Assembly: GCA_026184775.1 (NCBI GenBank)
Contig: JANCYW010000011.1
Location: forward strand, 348,591-412,590
Length of the DNA stretch: 64,000 bases
Direction: 5' to 3'
Source: Cyanidium caldarium
Taxonomy: Eukaryota; Rhodophyta; Bangiophyceae; Cyanidiales; Cyanidiaceae
Positions 7,989 through 16,303 of this stretch are shown here, one piece after another. Made by a program: the position numbers and the translations under genes. Position 1 is the stretch's first letter. Every line of letters begins with the position of its first letter. The notes under the pieces are model-generated. The model was not told where the DNA came from. It made no database searches and saw only the letters and a list, made by a program, of their open reading frames with translations.

Positions 7989-10709
7989 ATGGGGCATCGG
8001 GCAGCGCCGCCATCTCCGGGCGGGCTGGAAAGATTGTCTACAGAATGCATGGTGGGCGGTATTGGGGGTAACGGTGATCCCTGGACACCGCAACGCGTAC
8101 AGGCGGGTGATCCAGTGGGGACACCAGCTCGCGGCTGGTGGAGAGGCGGGCAGGCGGTGCTCGGCGGGAGGGCGGACGTCCCCGGCAGTCGTTGGGAGGC
8201 CGGGGCGGTGTCGTCGCCGCTGCCGACGGTGCAGCAGGTGTCGCCGGTGAGCGATCGGTTTTCGTCAGCGGAATGGAAACCTAGGGTGGTGGGAAAGGGT
8301 GTGGGGAGTGGACGTCACAAGCGGCCGAAATGGGGTCGGGAGGTTGCGCCGGACACCGGCCGCTCGCTGGTGCCGTCCCGCGCGAACGACGCCAGCGACG
8401 ACGACGATGACGACGACGACGACGACGAGGAGGAGGAGGAGGAGAAGGAGCCGGCCAGTGCGGCTTGGCTGGCGGCTCTGGATATGGCAGCGGCGGCCGT
8501 GGCAAAGACCGAGCCGGTGACGCCCAAGACGCCCGAGGTCGCGGAGCCGACCACCCCACGGCAGCCCGTGGCCGAGGCGGAGACGGTGAGCGTGGACACC
8601 GCTCTGAGCGATCCGGTGCGCTCCCCGGTGAAGGTGCCGCCAGCGTCAGAGCACTTGATCTCGATCGCCGAATGGCCGTTGCGCAGCATCGCGGCGTATC
8701 GACGTTGGATGCAGCAGCAGCGCCCGCAGTGGATCGAGACGAACACCACGCGCTTGCCGTCCGCTGCGGCACTGCCTCTCTCAACGACAGCATCCGAATC
8801 CCTGTCGGACGCGGATGTCGCCCTCAGCGACACCTTCGACGCGGAGCCCGGTCGCCGCGCGGCGGTATACCCCAATACGCCCGCCGGCCAGCAGCTGGAG
8901 TCCAAGCACGCTGCCGAGATGGAGGCGCTGTCGCAAGAGAGCCGCGAACGGCTGGCGCAGCTCATGGACGCCCCGGAACGCGATATCGAGCGCATCACCG
9001 ACACGCTGCGACAACAGGAGCACCTGTTGCGGCATGTGCGGGCGCTGCACGCTTTCGAGCGCCGACTGCTGCGCGATGATCCGCGGTTTGTGGTGGGCGC
9101 GGTGCGCGCCGGCAGCGAGGCGCTGGTGTACGCCGCGGTCTGCGAGTGCGTGCTGGAGGGCTTTCCGCGCGTATTCGACCTGTCGCCCGAATGGAGGCGC
9201 TCCCGCAAGGTGCGCGGCGTGGTGCACGCGCTGACCGAACTGGTGCGGTTCAATCCGATGGCCAACGGCATGCAAGCGCGGCAGGATTGGGTGCGTCGAC
9301 AGCGTACGGCGGAACTGCTGCGGGGCGGCCGCCAACCGGTCGCCGAGGCGTCGTCACCCGTCATCGAACTGCCGCACACTTCATCCGTCACGGAATCGTA
9401 CGCCGAGGCGGTGGCGGCGTGTTGGCGCGGCCTGGGTGACAAGTGCGGCCATGCTGAACCGCCCGCGCTATCCGAACTGGCGGCGCAGCTGGCGCACGTC
9501 CGCAACCAGCATCCGTGCATGTACCTGTGGTACGAAGATCTGCACCATCTGGTGCGCCGCGGTTGTGCCCGTCGACCGCTGGAGATGCACCTGTTCCTGT
9601 CGCTGCTGGCCACCTGCTCGCCCAATTCGTCTGTCGCCGCCAACACCGTCAACGCCCTGCTCAATTACCGAGCGGTGTCGCAGGGGTATCGACCGCGGCA
9701 CGGCTCGTACCCGTTCAACTCGCTGCTCAACTACCTGGCGGGGTGCGTAGGGGCGCCCAGCGGCGCCAAAGTGACCGCCTTTTTGGATAACCTCTTGCGA
9801 CCGTCATGCTCCATGCGCGTCACCGTCGACACCCACATGCAGAAAGTGCTGCTGGGCAACTCGGGTCGGCTGACGCTGAGCGCTCGCGAGTACCGCCTGT
9901 TGGAGCGGGTGCTGGTGGCCGCGGCGCGTGAGCTGGGCGAAGCGCACCCCTGCCGGCTGCAGTCGTGTCTGTGGGCGTTGCAGGCCGGCTCGATCACCTA
10001 CAGCGGCGAGATGCGCAAGTACGCCCGGCGCCTGCAGGTGCGACTGGAGTCGGCAACTGTGGGGGCGGTGTCCATGCCAGCGGCATGGCACCAGCGGGTG
10101 TGCGAGCGCCTGCTGGATTGCGGGTATCTGAACGAGCTGGTCGCGACGACCGTCGACCCGTGTCTGCAGGTGTACGTGCCCATCCGGCGGGAGAGCGTCA
10201 AGAGTATGCGCGCGCATATGGCCATGCGGCGCACGTTTGCCCGCAAGCAGCAGCGCGAGCTGATGCAGCGGGAGCAGGCAGAGCTGGCCGCCTTCGAGGC
10301 CTACATTGCCGCGGCCGAGGCGGACGGCACGGCGGCCGCATCCGATGCGGAACTGGAGCATTTCGAGGATCGCGCCTGGTTCGTGGCCGATATGCAGTAT
10401 GTAGCGCGCGTGCTGCTGCGGGACGCGCTGGCACTGCGGCTGGCGGATGTCGGGCACGGGGAGGTGGCGGTGGGTATTCGGGTGTGGCCGGCGACACGAT
10501 CACGTGATGATGACGATCATGATATGACGTCGTGCGCCGCGGATGTGGAGGTGCGGGCGCACGTGGCGGATGCGGAGGTGTTCGGGGAAGCGCCGCCGGT
10601 GCCGCCCGATCATTACGACTGGGACCCGTACTTTGGCGCACACCGCTGGTTCACCGACGCGCGTCGACAATACGGAATGGGCAGCAGCGACGGCGGCGCG
10701 ACGACATGA
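7989..10709 (+). CDS. Unknown 906-residue protein with a phage DUF7178-like / glycosylase-like domain
   Basis: I do not recognise a eukaryotic family. The N-terminal third is low complexity, with an Asp then Glu run encoded near 8398-8450. The middle is helical (RHVRALHAFERRLL; EALVYAAVCECVLEG). Encoded by roughly 9470-9990 is a segment reading LWYEDLHHLV, LSLLATCSPNSSVAANTVNA, KVTAFLDNLL, VTVDTHMQKVLLG, YRLLERVLVAAARELG, then QSCLWAL. That order (WYE, ALSP-N, KV-F-NI, VTVD-H, Y-aA-G, Q-W) resembles the phage and actinobacterial DUF7178 domain, which recalls HhH-GPD DNA glycosylases; this is inference. The C-terminus has a Lys/Arg/Glu helix and an acidic tail. The first ATG is at 7989; another in-frame ATG at 8049 is equally possible. 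Divergent from NOG1 across about 200 bases. Confidence 0.75.
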   Translation: MGHRAAPPSPGGLERLSTECMVGGIGGNGDPWTPQRVQAGDPVGTPARGWWRGGQAVLGGRADVPGSRWEAGAVSSPLPTVQQVSPVSDRFSSAEWKPRVVGKGVGSGRHKRPKWGREVAPDTGRSLVPSRANDASDDDDDDDDDDEEEEEEKEPASAAWLAALDMAAAAVAKTEPVTPKTPEVAEPTTPRQPVAEAETVSVDTALSDPVRSPVKVPPASEHLISIAEWPLRSIAAYRRWMQQQRPQWIETNTTRLPSAAALPLSTTASESLSDADVALSDTFDAEPGRRAAVYPNTPAGQQLESKHAAEMEALSQESRERLAQLMDAPERDIERITDTLRQQEHLLRHVRALHAFERRLLRDDPRFVVGAVRAGSEALVYAAVCECVLEGFPRVFDLSPEWRRSRKVRGVVHALTELVRFNPMANGMQARQDWVRRQRTAELLRGGRQPVAEASSPVIELPHTSSVTESYAEAVAACWRGLGDKCGHAEPPALSELAAQLAHVRNQHPCMYLWYEDLHHLVRRGCARRPLEMHLFLSLLATCSPNSSVAANTVNALLNYRAVSQGYRPRHGSYPFNSLLNYLAGCVGAPSGAKVTAFLDNLLRPSCSMRVTVDTHMQKVLLGNSGRLTLSAREYRLLERVLVAAARELGEAHPCRLQSCLWALQAGSITYSGEMRKYARRLQVRLESATVGAVSMPAAWHQRVCERLLDCGYLNELVATTVDPCLQVYVPIRRESVKSMRAHMAMRRTFARKQQRELMQREQAELAAFEAYIAAAEADGTAAASDAELEHFEDRAWFVADMQYVARVLLRDALALRLADVGHGEVAVGIRVWPATRSRDDDDHDMTSCAADVEVRAHVADAEVFGEAPPVPPDHYDWDPYFGAHRWFTDARRQYGMGSSDGGATT

Positions 10710-10863
10710 GAGGGCGTCGACGACCGGCAGTGCTGTCGGTCGGTGGGTGCGCGTGAGGGGTGGGTGCTGGGAGACATGCCGCGATGCTTTACACGATCGT
10801 CGCCGGGAACGGTCGCGCGCGCCCTCTCTCTCTCTCTACCCGTTCTCCGCTCCGCGTGGCATC

Positions 10864-12360
10864 TCAGGTGAAGTTGTGCACGATCAACACGTTACCCAAT
10901 CCGTCGCTGATCAGCTTCTTATCGTCGAATTGGATGGTGGATAAAGTGTCGCTGTGTCCGGCCAGCTCGAACAGCTGACGGCAGTCGCCGCGGGACCACA
11001 CCCGGATGGCGGCGCTGCCGAGACCGAAGGTGCTGCTCCCCACCAGCGCTTCGGCATCGTCGCCGGCGGGTGCACGTCGAGATGCATCATCCGATTCCGT
11101 GCGGTCTCCATCGCGCTCCGCGTCCCCCGTCTCCGATCGAGCTGACGACAACGGGTCATTCCACTCCTCTCGCTCCCCTCTGGCACCTTCGTCTCGGGTC
11201 GTCGTCATCGTCGTCTTCATTGCGCTGTCCGTCATCGGTTCGGGCGCCACGCCACAGGTGACCACCCGCGCCGCGTTGGCTTGTATCGCCTTGACCGCGC
11301 CGCGGTGCGCCCGAAATCGATGCATCACGCGGCTGGTGGAGAGGTCGATGCCGTGCAGCAGACCGGTCTCACTGCCGGTCCACAGCCACTGCATCTCATC
11401 CTCGTAGTACATGGAGGTGATGCCGGCCGCCGATCCCGACGACGGATGCACGTCCATCTGCAGCACCAGCTCGCCGTTGCGCAACGAATACGCCCGCACC
11501 ACCCCGTCCAAACACCCCAACAGACAATAGTCATCGGTGGCCTGCATGGACAGGATCGGCACCTGCACGTCCACGTCCAGCGCGGGCTGCGTGGGCACGA
11601 TGAGCGCTCCGGGCGGTGGCGGTTCGGCGGGGAACACCCGCAGCCGGCCATCCAGCGACGCGGCGGCCACGCGATTGTGCGGCAGCACCGCCACGCCGGT
11701 CACGGGCGTGAAAAAGGCGCGCGGCCAGGTGAGCCAATCGGTCGGGCCGCGGCTGCCGCGCACGAACCAACACTGCAGCGAGCCGGTGGCGTACCCGACG
11801 GCCGCCGTGATGCCGTCGAAATCCAGCGCAGTGGTCTCCGCGCCGGCAACACCGCCAGGGCGGCCCTGCCTTTCCACACCCACCGGCGGCTCGAGACTTT
11901 TCAGCAGTACGTGCTCCCGCAGGTCGATGAGGCGCACCTCACCCGACTGCGAGCCAACCACCAGCTCGGTGTCGACGTACTTGAAGCCGCGCACGGTGTC
12001 GTCTTCGAACACCATGAGCGCCTGTTGCTCACGCGCGCCCGCTCGCCAATTATGCGCGGATGTCTGCTGCTCCCGCCGCAGCGACGCCTCCAGGTCGCGC
12101 ACCCGTTGTTGCAGTTTGGACAAGTCCAGCCGCTGGCCGCCGCCGCCGCCGCCGTCGTCGTCGTCGTCGGGGGCAGTAGGAGGATCAGACGGCGGCGGAC
12201 AGTGCAGGCGCACGCGATGCCAATGAGAGCGGGTGCTGGCTCTTCGCAGGGCACGCCATAGTGAACGCTGCGGGAAGCGGGAGCGCGCAGCGCGTCCCGC
12301 GGGTGTGGCCCGCGGCACACCCAAACCGCAACCGCCGCCGCCGCCACCGCTCACCCACAT
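10864..12360 (-). CDS. WD40 beta-propeller protein
   Basis: About 498 residues. After a Gly-rich then Arg-rich N-terminus (SRFPQRSLWRALRRAS) comes a short coiled coil (LSKLQQRVRDLEASLRREQQ). A row of WD-like blades follows: VVGSQSGEVRLIDLREH, AVGYATGSLQCW, AASLDGRLRVF, LGCLDGVVRAYSLRNGELV, WTGSETGLLHGIDLSTSRV and, at the end, IRVWSRGDCRQLFELAGHSD. An acidic/Arg low-complexity insert of ~90 residues interrupts the last blades. The frame upstream opens on a non-ATG codon, so the first ATG at 12360 is used. The Arg-rich N-terminus could be an organelle-targeting signal, but that is only a guess. Partner and pathway are unknown. Confidence 0.8.
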   Translation of the reverse strand: MWVSGGGGGGCGLGVPRATPAGRAARSRFPQRSLWRALRRASTRSHWHRVRLHCPPPSDPPTAPDDDDDGGGGGGQRLDLSKLQQRVRDLEASLRREQQTSAHNWRAGAREQQALMVFEDDTVRGFKYVDTELVVGSQSGEVRLIDLREHVLLKSLEPPVGVERQGRPGGVAGAETTALDFDGITAAVGYATGSLQCWFVRGSRGPTDWLTWPRAFFTPVTGVAVLPHNRVAAASLDGRLRVFPAEPPPPGALIVPTQPALDVDVQVPILSMQATDDYCLLGCLDGVVRAYSLRNGELVLQMDVHPSSGSAAGITSMYYEDEMQWLWTGSETGLLHGIDLSTSRVMHRFRAHRGAVKAIQANAARVVTCGVAPEPMTDSAMKTTMTTTRDEGARGEREEWNDPLSSARSETGDAERDGDRTESDDASRRAPAGDDAEALVGSSTFGLGSAAIRVWSRGDCRQLFELAGHSDTLSTIQFDDKKLISDGLGNVLIVHNFT

Positions 12361-12684
12361 GAGAGACGGTGCAACGACGGCGACGCAAAAGTCCTCCGAA
12401 CGATGTGTCTTGACGGAACTTCTGCCAGAATGCGCAGAGCTCCGCTCCGCCACCACCCACAACCCCCCGGGCGACCTGGTCGACGGTCAGGCGTCAGCCG
12501 ACGCAGGGCGAGCGGTGCGAGAGAGCGCGCGCTGCGGAGGCGCGGGCGCGATGGCGCGTGCGGAGTTGCTGCGAGGAAGTGTCACAAGATGTTGCGGTCA
12601 TCTGTCACACAGCAGTTTTCCCTGTTGCGCGCACCTTTTCCCCTCCGTGTCATGAGCGCGACATCCTAGCTCTACGCTCACGAA
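12361..12684. other. Divergent promoter region, no gene seen
   Basis: This spacer separates the WD40 gene (minus strand) and the coiled-coil gene (plus strand). It contains a short imperfect inverted arrangement around 12580-12620 (GTCACA ... TGTCACAC) and otherwise nothing recognised. Confidence 0.4.
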
Positions 12685-13188
12685 ATGCGTCCGCGAGGGT
12701 CACGAAGACTGGACGGCACGAAGAAGGCACTTACGGTCATTGAAGAGGACTCGGCGAGCGACGACGAGCCGGGCGACGACGGGTCGACGGGTGCGTCGCG
12801 CCCGAGCGCGCACGACCGCGCCCCGGTCGACGCTCTGACGCAAGAGGTGAGCCGATTAAAAGTGCAACTGGCCGAGTCGCAGAATCGTACTGCGGAGCTG
12901 GAGACGTTGGTGGAGTCGCTGCGGGAGGAGTTGCGTCAGGCGCGCGAGTCGATCGCGGCCGTGACGCCGACGGGCGGCAACGGCTGGGCGGTGGCGATGA
13001 CCCCGCGAGCGGCGGTGCCGGTGAGTGCGGCGACCGGGCCGGTGGTGGGTCGCAATCTGTTGGGTATACTGAAAAATGCCAGTCATGGCGGTGGCGGTGG
13101 GGTGGAGAGTGCGCAGCCGTTGCCGTCGCGGTTGCGCGAGCTGCAATCGCCGAGCGCGGCCGTATCCACCCGGCGGAGCGGGCGATAA
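12685..13188 (+). CDS. Small coiled-coil protein, unknown
   Basis: A 167-residue protein without a recognised family. After an acidic stretch (IEEDSASDDEPGDD), residues ~48-90 form a clear heptad coiled coil (LTQEVSRLKVQLAESQNRT and LETLVESLREELRQARES). The tail is Gly/Ser/Pro-rich. The start is an ATG. The architecture suggests a scaffold or dimeric adaptor; no function is assigned. It runs co-directionally into the RING gene with a 36-base gap. Confidence 0.6.
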   Translation: MRPRGSRRLDGTKKALTVIEEDSASDDEPGDDGSTGASRPSAHDRAPVDALTQEVSRLKVQLAESQNRTAELETLVESLREELRQARESIAAVTPTGGNGWAVAMTPRAAVPVSAATGPVVGRNLLGILKNASHGGGGGVESAQPLPSRLRELQSPSAAVSTRRSGR

Positions 13189-13224
13189 GCGCTGGCGAGA
13201 GCAGGGTGCCGGAGGGTGGAATCG

Positions 13225-14046
13225 ATGCCCGACGCGCATCCACAGTACGGTTTCCGGAGCACTGCCGAGCAGCGACGTAAACTCGGAGACCGCTTGCGCG
13301 CCCCGAGGGGCGTTGTCGTCGGTTTTTCGTCCAACCGTCCGATGTGGCCATCGGCGGTCGCGGATGTGGCCGTCGGTGCCCCTCGCCGAGGACTCGTATG
13401 GTCGGTGTGGTTGGAGGATATGGTGCCGTCGGAGACGGGTGCGCCATCGCGGCAGAATATGGTCAGCCCGAGCTCGCTCTTCGTCTGGGCAGTCATCGCC
13501 TATTGTCTGCACCGCGACACCACACAACTGACATCGACACCGCGGCGCGTCCGCCCGCATCCTCTGGAGACCGTGTGGAGTGCCCGCAGCGCTCATCCCT
13601 TTCCCGACGAGCGCACCGACGACGCCAGCCCGATATCCCCGCTGCTCTCATCCGATACGGAAAGCGACAGCGACTCGGACATCCCATTGATCGCCCCGCG
13701 ACATGCGTGTGTCCTCCGCGAGAAGCTGGACGAGGTGGCACCGGCATACGTGATCAACGCCGCCACTACCCCCGCCGATCTCTGTGCCATCTGTCAGTGT
13801 CGCGGACCCCGACGCATTCGCGTATGCCACCCCCAAAACGCCGATGTGCCCTGGCCGGTGCCACCCCCGACTGCATCCCCGTGCCACCCACCCGGAGCGT
13901 GGTGGCGTACGCTCCGGTGCACCCACAGCTTCCACTCGCGGTGTATTCTACACTGGGCCGCCGTGGCCAACCGCTGCCCGCTGTGTGCCTATCCCCTGGT
14001 CGGTTGGGTACCGCAACTGCCCTCTGCTCCGAGATATGATGTCTGA
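13225..14046 (+). CDS. RING-H2 finger protein, probable E3 ubiquitin ligase
   Basis: About 273 residues. The C-terminus carries a RING-type zinc motif: LCAICQC, a spacer of ~40 residues with extra Cys/His, then RCTHSFHSRCILHWAAVANRC followed by PLC. This gives the C-x2-C ... C-x-H-x2-H-x2-C ... C-x2-C order of RING-H2 fingers. A Ser/Asp acidic patch (SSDTESDSDSD) precedes it. Extra Cys/His in the long first loop could bind another ion. No transmembrane segment is clear. The frame opens on GTG upstream, so the ATG at 13225 is used; later ATGs are possible because the N-terminal ~90 residues look unstructured. Confidence 0.7.
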   Translation: MPDAHPQYGFRSTAEQRRKLGDRLRAPRGVVVGFSSNRPMWPSAVADVAVGAPRRGLVWSVWLEDMVPSETGAPSRQNMVSPSSLFVWAVIAYCLHRDTTQLTSTPRRVRPHPLETVWSARSAHPFPDERTDDASPISPLLSSDTESDSDSDIPLIAPRHACVLREKLDEVAPAYVINAATTPADLCAICQCRGPRRIRVCHPQNADVPWPVPPPTASPCHPPGAWWRTLRCTHSFHSRCILHWAAVANRCPLCAYPLVGWVPQLPSAPRYDV

Positions 14047-14157
14047 GAGATAAGCAGAAACAAGAAGGTAGCTTTCGATGCTCGCTGCCAAGTTCAGTCC
14101 TCCTCTTTCTCTTTGTAGCTGCACACGGCCGAGGTCCGCACGTTCCCGCATTCCCCT

Positions 14158-14185
14158 CACACACGCACACGCACACGCACACGCA
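14158..14185 (+). repeat. ACGCAC microsatellite
   Basis: A short tandem run of a CACACG-type hexamer in the leader region of LSM2, about 70 bases before the start codon. Confidence 0.8.
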
Positions 14186-14250
14186 TTCCGAACGCGTCGC
14201 GGCCGGGACGGGCGCTGCGTCCCCCCGTCGTGCATGCGCTGCCCTGCCGC

Positions 14251-14565
14251 ATGTTCTTCGCAGCACTGTTTCAGACGCTGGTGGGCCAAGTGGTGACGGT
14301 GGAGCTGAAGAATGATTTATGCATACGCGGCACGCTGCTGTCGGTGGATCCGTACTTGAACGTGCGGCTGGCGGACGTGGTGGTCACCGAGCCGGAGGCG
14401 TTCCCGGCGCTGTTGGCGCTGCGACACTCGTGTACGGTGCGCGGCTCTTGTGTGCGTTACGTGCACCTGCCGCCGGACCAGGTGGACGTGCAGTTGTTAC
14501 AGGACGCGACGCGGCAGGTGGCGAGTGCGGTGAAGGCGGCGCGGGTGCGGCCGGTCGGAGAGTGA
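14251..14565 (+). CDS. LSM2: U6 snRNA-associated Sm-like protein LSm2
   Basis: A 104-residue Sm-fold protein of the LSm1-7 and LSm2-8 rings, which bind U6 snRNA 3' ends and deadenylated mRNA. The N-terminus MFFAALFQTLVGQ with VTVELKNDLCIRGTL is diagnostic of LSm2. Sm1 continues with SVDPYLNVRL and Sm2 is present as VRGSCVRYVHLP. The frame continues upstream to a GTG, but family alignment sets the ATG at 14251. PAT1, a partner of the LSm1-7 ring, is also encoded in this window at 57.2-59.1 kb. Confidence 0.93.
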   Translation: MFFAALFQTLVGQVVTVELKNDLCIRGTLLSVDPYLNVRLADVVVTEPEAFPALLALRHSCTVRGSCVRYVHLPPDQVDVQLLQDATRQVASAVKAARVRPVGE

Positions 14566-14576
14566 GGGTGGGTGGT

Positions 14577-15503
14577 TTAGATGGGCGCGGGCGGGACGTC
14601 CTGCAGCCACTTTCGTAACTGTTGCGACAGACCGGAGGTGTCTGCGGCGTGTTCGGTGAGAAAATCGGTCACGCGTTGGAGTAGTGTCTCGCTGTGTGGG
14701 CGGTCGCCGCGCCGATCCTGATCGAGCACCACGACGTGTAACGGCGGGCGGCTGTGCACCGTCGCGCCCACCGGCTCGTCGATTTCCGCCCGTTGACGGC
14801 GGCGCTGGCGCTGCACTTGCAAGCGCAGGGAGGTGCGAGGTATGGGGGGCGTGGGCGGCAGCGAATCGTGTTCCGAGGAGGATTTGGCTGGTGCGGCATC
14901 CGAGGCGGTGCCCTCTAGCAGCGACTCCGATGGCACGCTGAGGAGGTCGGATTCGGGCAGCGTCTGTTGCGAGGCACCGCGCACCAGGTCCGCCGTGGTG
15001 ATGGCGGGCGATGGCGCCGTCAGGGTCGGTGCCGCCTCTCCATCGTCGGTCCGCTCCGGCTCATCCCACGCGTCGGACTCGGCAATGGGCGGTGCGGTGC
15101 GATGTCGCGGCCGCGACACCGGCGGCGTGCGCGGCGACAACGACGCCGTCCGCCACATCGCCGAGGACGCGGCGTTGTGGGCCGCGGCGATACTGCCAGC
15201 GCTCCGTCCGCTCAGCAGTAACCGCCGCACCGCACCGCCGCTCACGTCGCGCGCCAGTTGATCCAGCACCCGCACCAGCGACCACATAGCAGCGATATCG
15301 ATGCCGTTGGCGGAATCTGTAAATTGCTCGTTGACCAGCGTCAGCCACGTGTGACTACCGCCGCTGTCGGGGCTGCCGCGCTCCTTGTTGTGGGCGACGC
15401 CGTCGTCGTTGGCGGACTCCGCACCCTCGAACGCCTCCGAAGGCAGTCGCCGCCCGTCGTTGCGCTCATCCAGCCACGCGTACACGGCCAGCACCGCGCA
15501 CAT
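14577..15503 (-). CDS. Unknown 308-residue protein
   Basis: No family recognised. The N-terminal ~110 residues look folded (MCAVLAVYAWLDERNDG; WLTLVNEQFTDSANGIDIAAMWSLVRVLDQLA). A Pro/Ser/Thr-rich linker of ~130 residues follows, then a C-terminal block (HVVVLDQDR; LLQRVTDFLTEHAAD; LSQQLRKWLQDVP) that could be amphipathic helices. The start is an ATG. It converges on LSM2 with an 11-base gap. Confidence 0.6.
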   Translation of the reverse strand: MCAVLAVYAWLDERNDGRRLPSEAFEGAESANDDGVAHNKERGSPDSGGSHTWLTLVNEQFTDSANGIDIAAMWSLVRVLDQLARDVSGGAVRRLLLSGRSAGSIAAAHNAASSAMWRTASLSPRTPPVSRPRHRTAPPIAESDAWDEPERTDDGEAAPTLTAPSPAITTADLVRGASQQTLPESDLLSVPSESLLEGTASDAAPAKSSSEHDSLPPTPPIPRTSLRLQVQRQRRRQRAEIDEPVGATVHSRPPLHVVVLDQDRRGDRPHSETLLQRVTDFLTEHAADTSGLSQQLRKWLQDVPPAPI

Positions 15504-16303
15504 AGGCAGCGAGACGCGTAGAGCGTGTGCGAGGGCGGCTGAAGCCAGGGAACCGGGAACCCGGGCACCGGTGGAGGAGTTGAAAGCGGGCGCACGCCTG
15601 CCCCAGAGAGAACTTGTGCGACTCGTTGGGAGGACAGACCACCCGAAGGACGACTTTGTAACACCCTCGCGGGAGGCACGCTGAACGGGTCAGCAGACCG
15701 GAAACGGGTGCGCGTCCCCGAAAACGTCGACGAATGCAACGGACGCCCAGGACGGTGGGCGCGATGCGAGAATCGCCAGGCAGGCGTCACGCGGTGCAGG
15801 GAGAGGGGACACGGCGGATCGCTAGAGAACGTGAGCCACGTCCGCGGGTTGCAGAGTACGTTCTGTTGCTGGCGTTTATCACGGGGCCAGGCTGTCTTCA
15901 AGAACGATGCCCCCGCAGCAGGGACAAGAGAGATCGTGTACTCCAAGTTTCCAAAGTCTCACGCACCCCCACCTGACCACCCGTATCCTTCTCACACCGA
16001 CTCACTCCTCTGGCATGCCCGCGGCGAGCCCCTCGATATGCCAACACCCGCTCCAGCGGATCGCCCACCGCAGTTTCCGCCTCCAGACGCTGACGATGGG
16101 CGCCAGCTCGGCCGCGCTCGTTCTCCGCATCGCACGTTGTCTGGTGCACACTTCTTCCCGGTCAAAGGCCGTCGCCACCACGAAACACTCCCTTATAGGC
16201 GTCTGGGGAGAATCGGGGCCGGCCTCAACCCATCCACCGCCCGGATCCCGCCTCTCCGCCCTTGCTGCCCGCTCGCCTCTCGCTCCCTCGCCGCCCGACA
16301 GCC
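15504..16303. other. Longest unexplained spacer, divergent promoter for ACLB
   Basis: Eight hundred bases between two divergent genes. Open frames here have no recognisable content and several lack ATG starts. Near ACLB the plus strand is pyrimidine-rich (15950-16015). No RNA gene could be folded convincingly by eye. A non-coding RNA or a poorly conserved small gene cannot be excluded. Confidence 0.4.
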
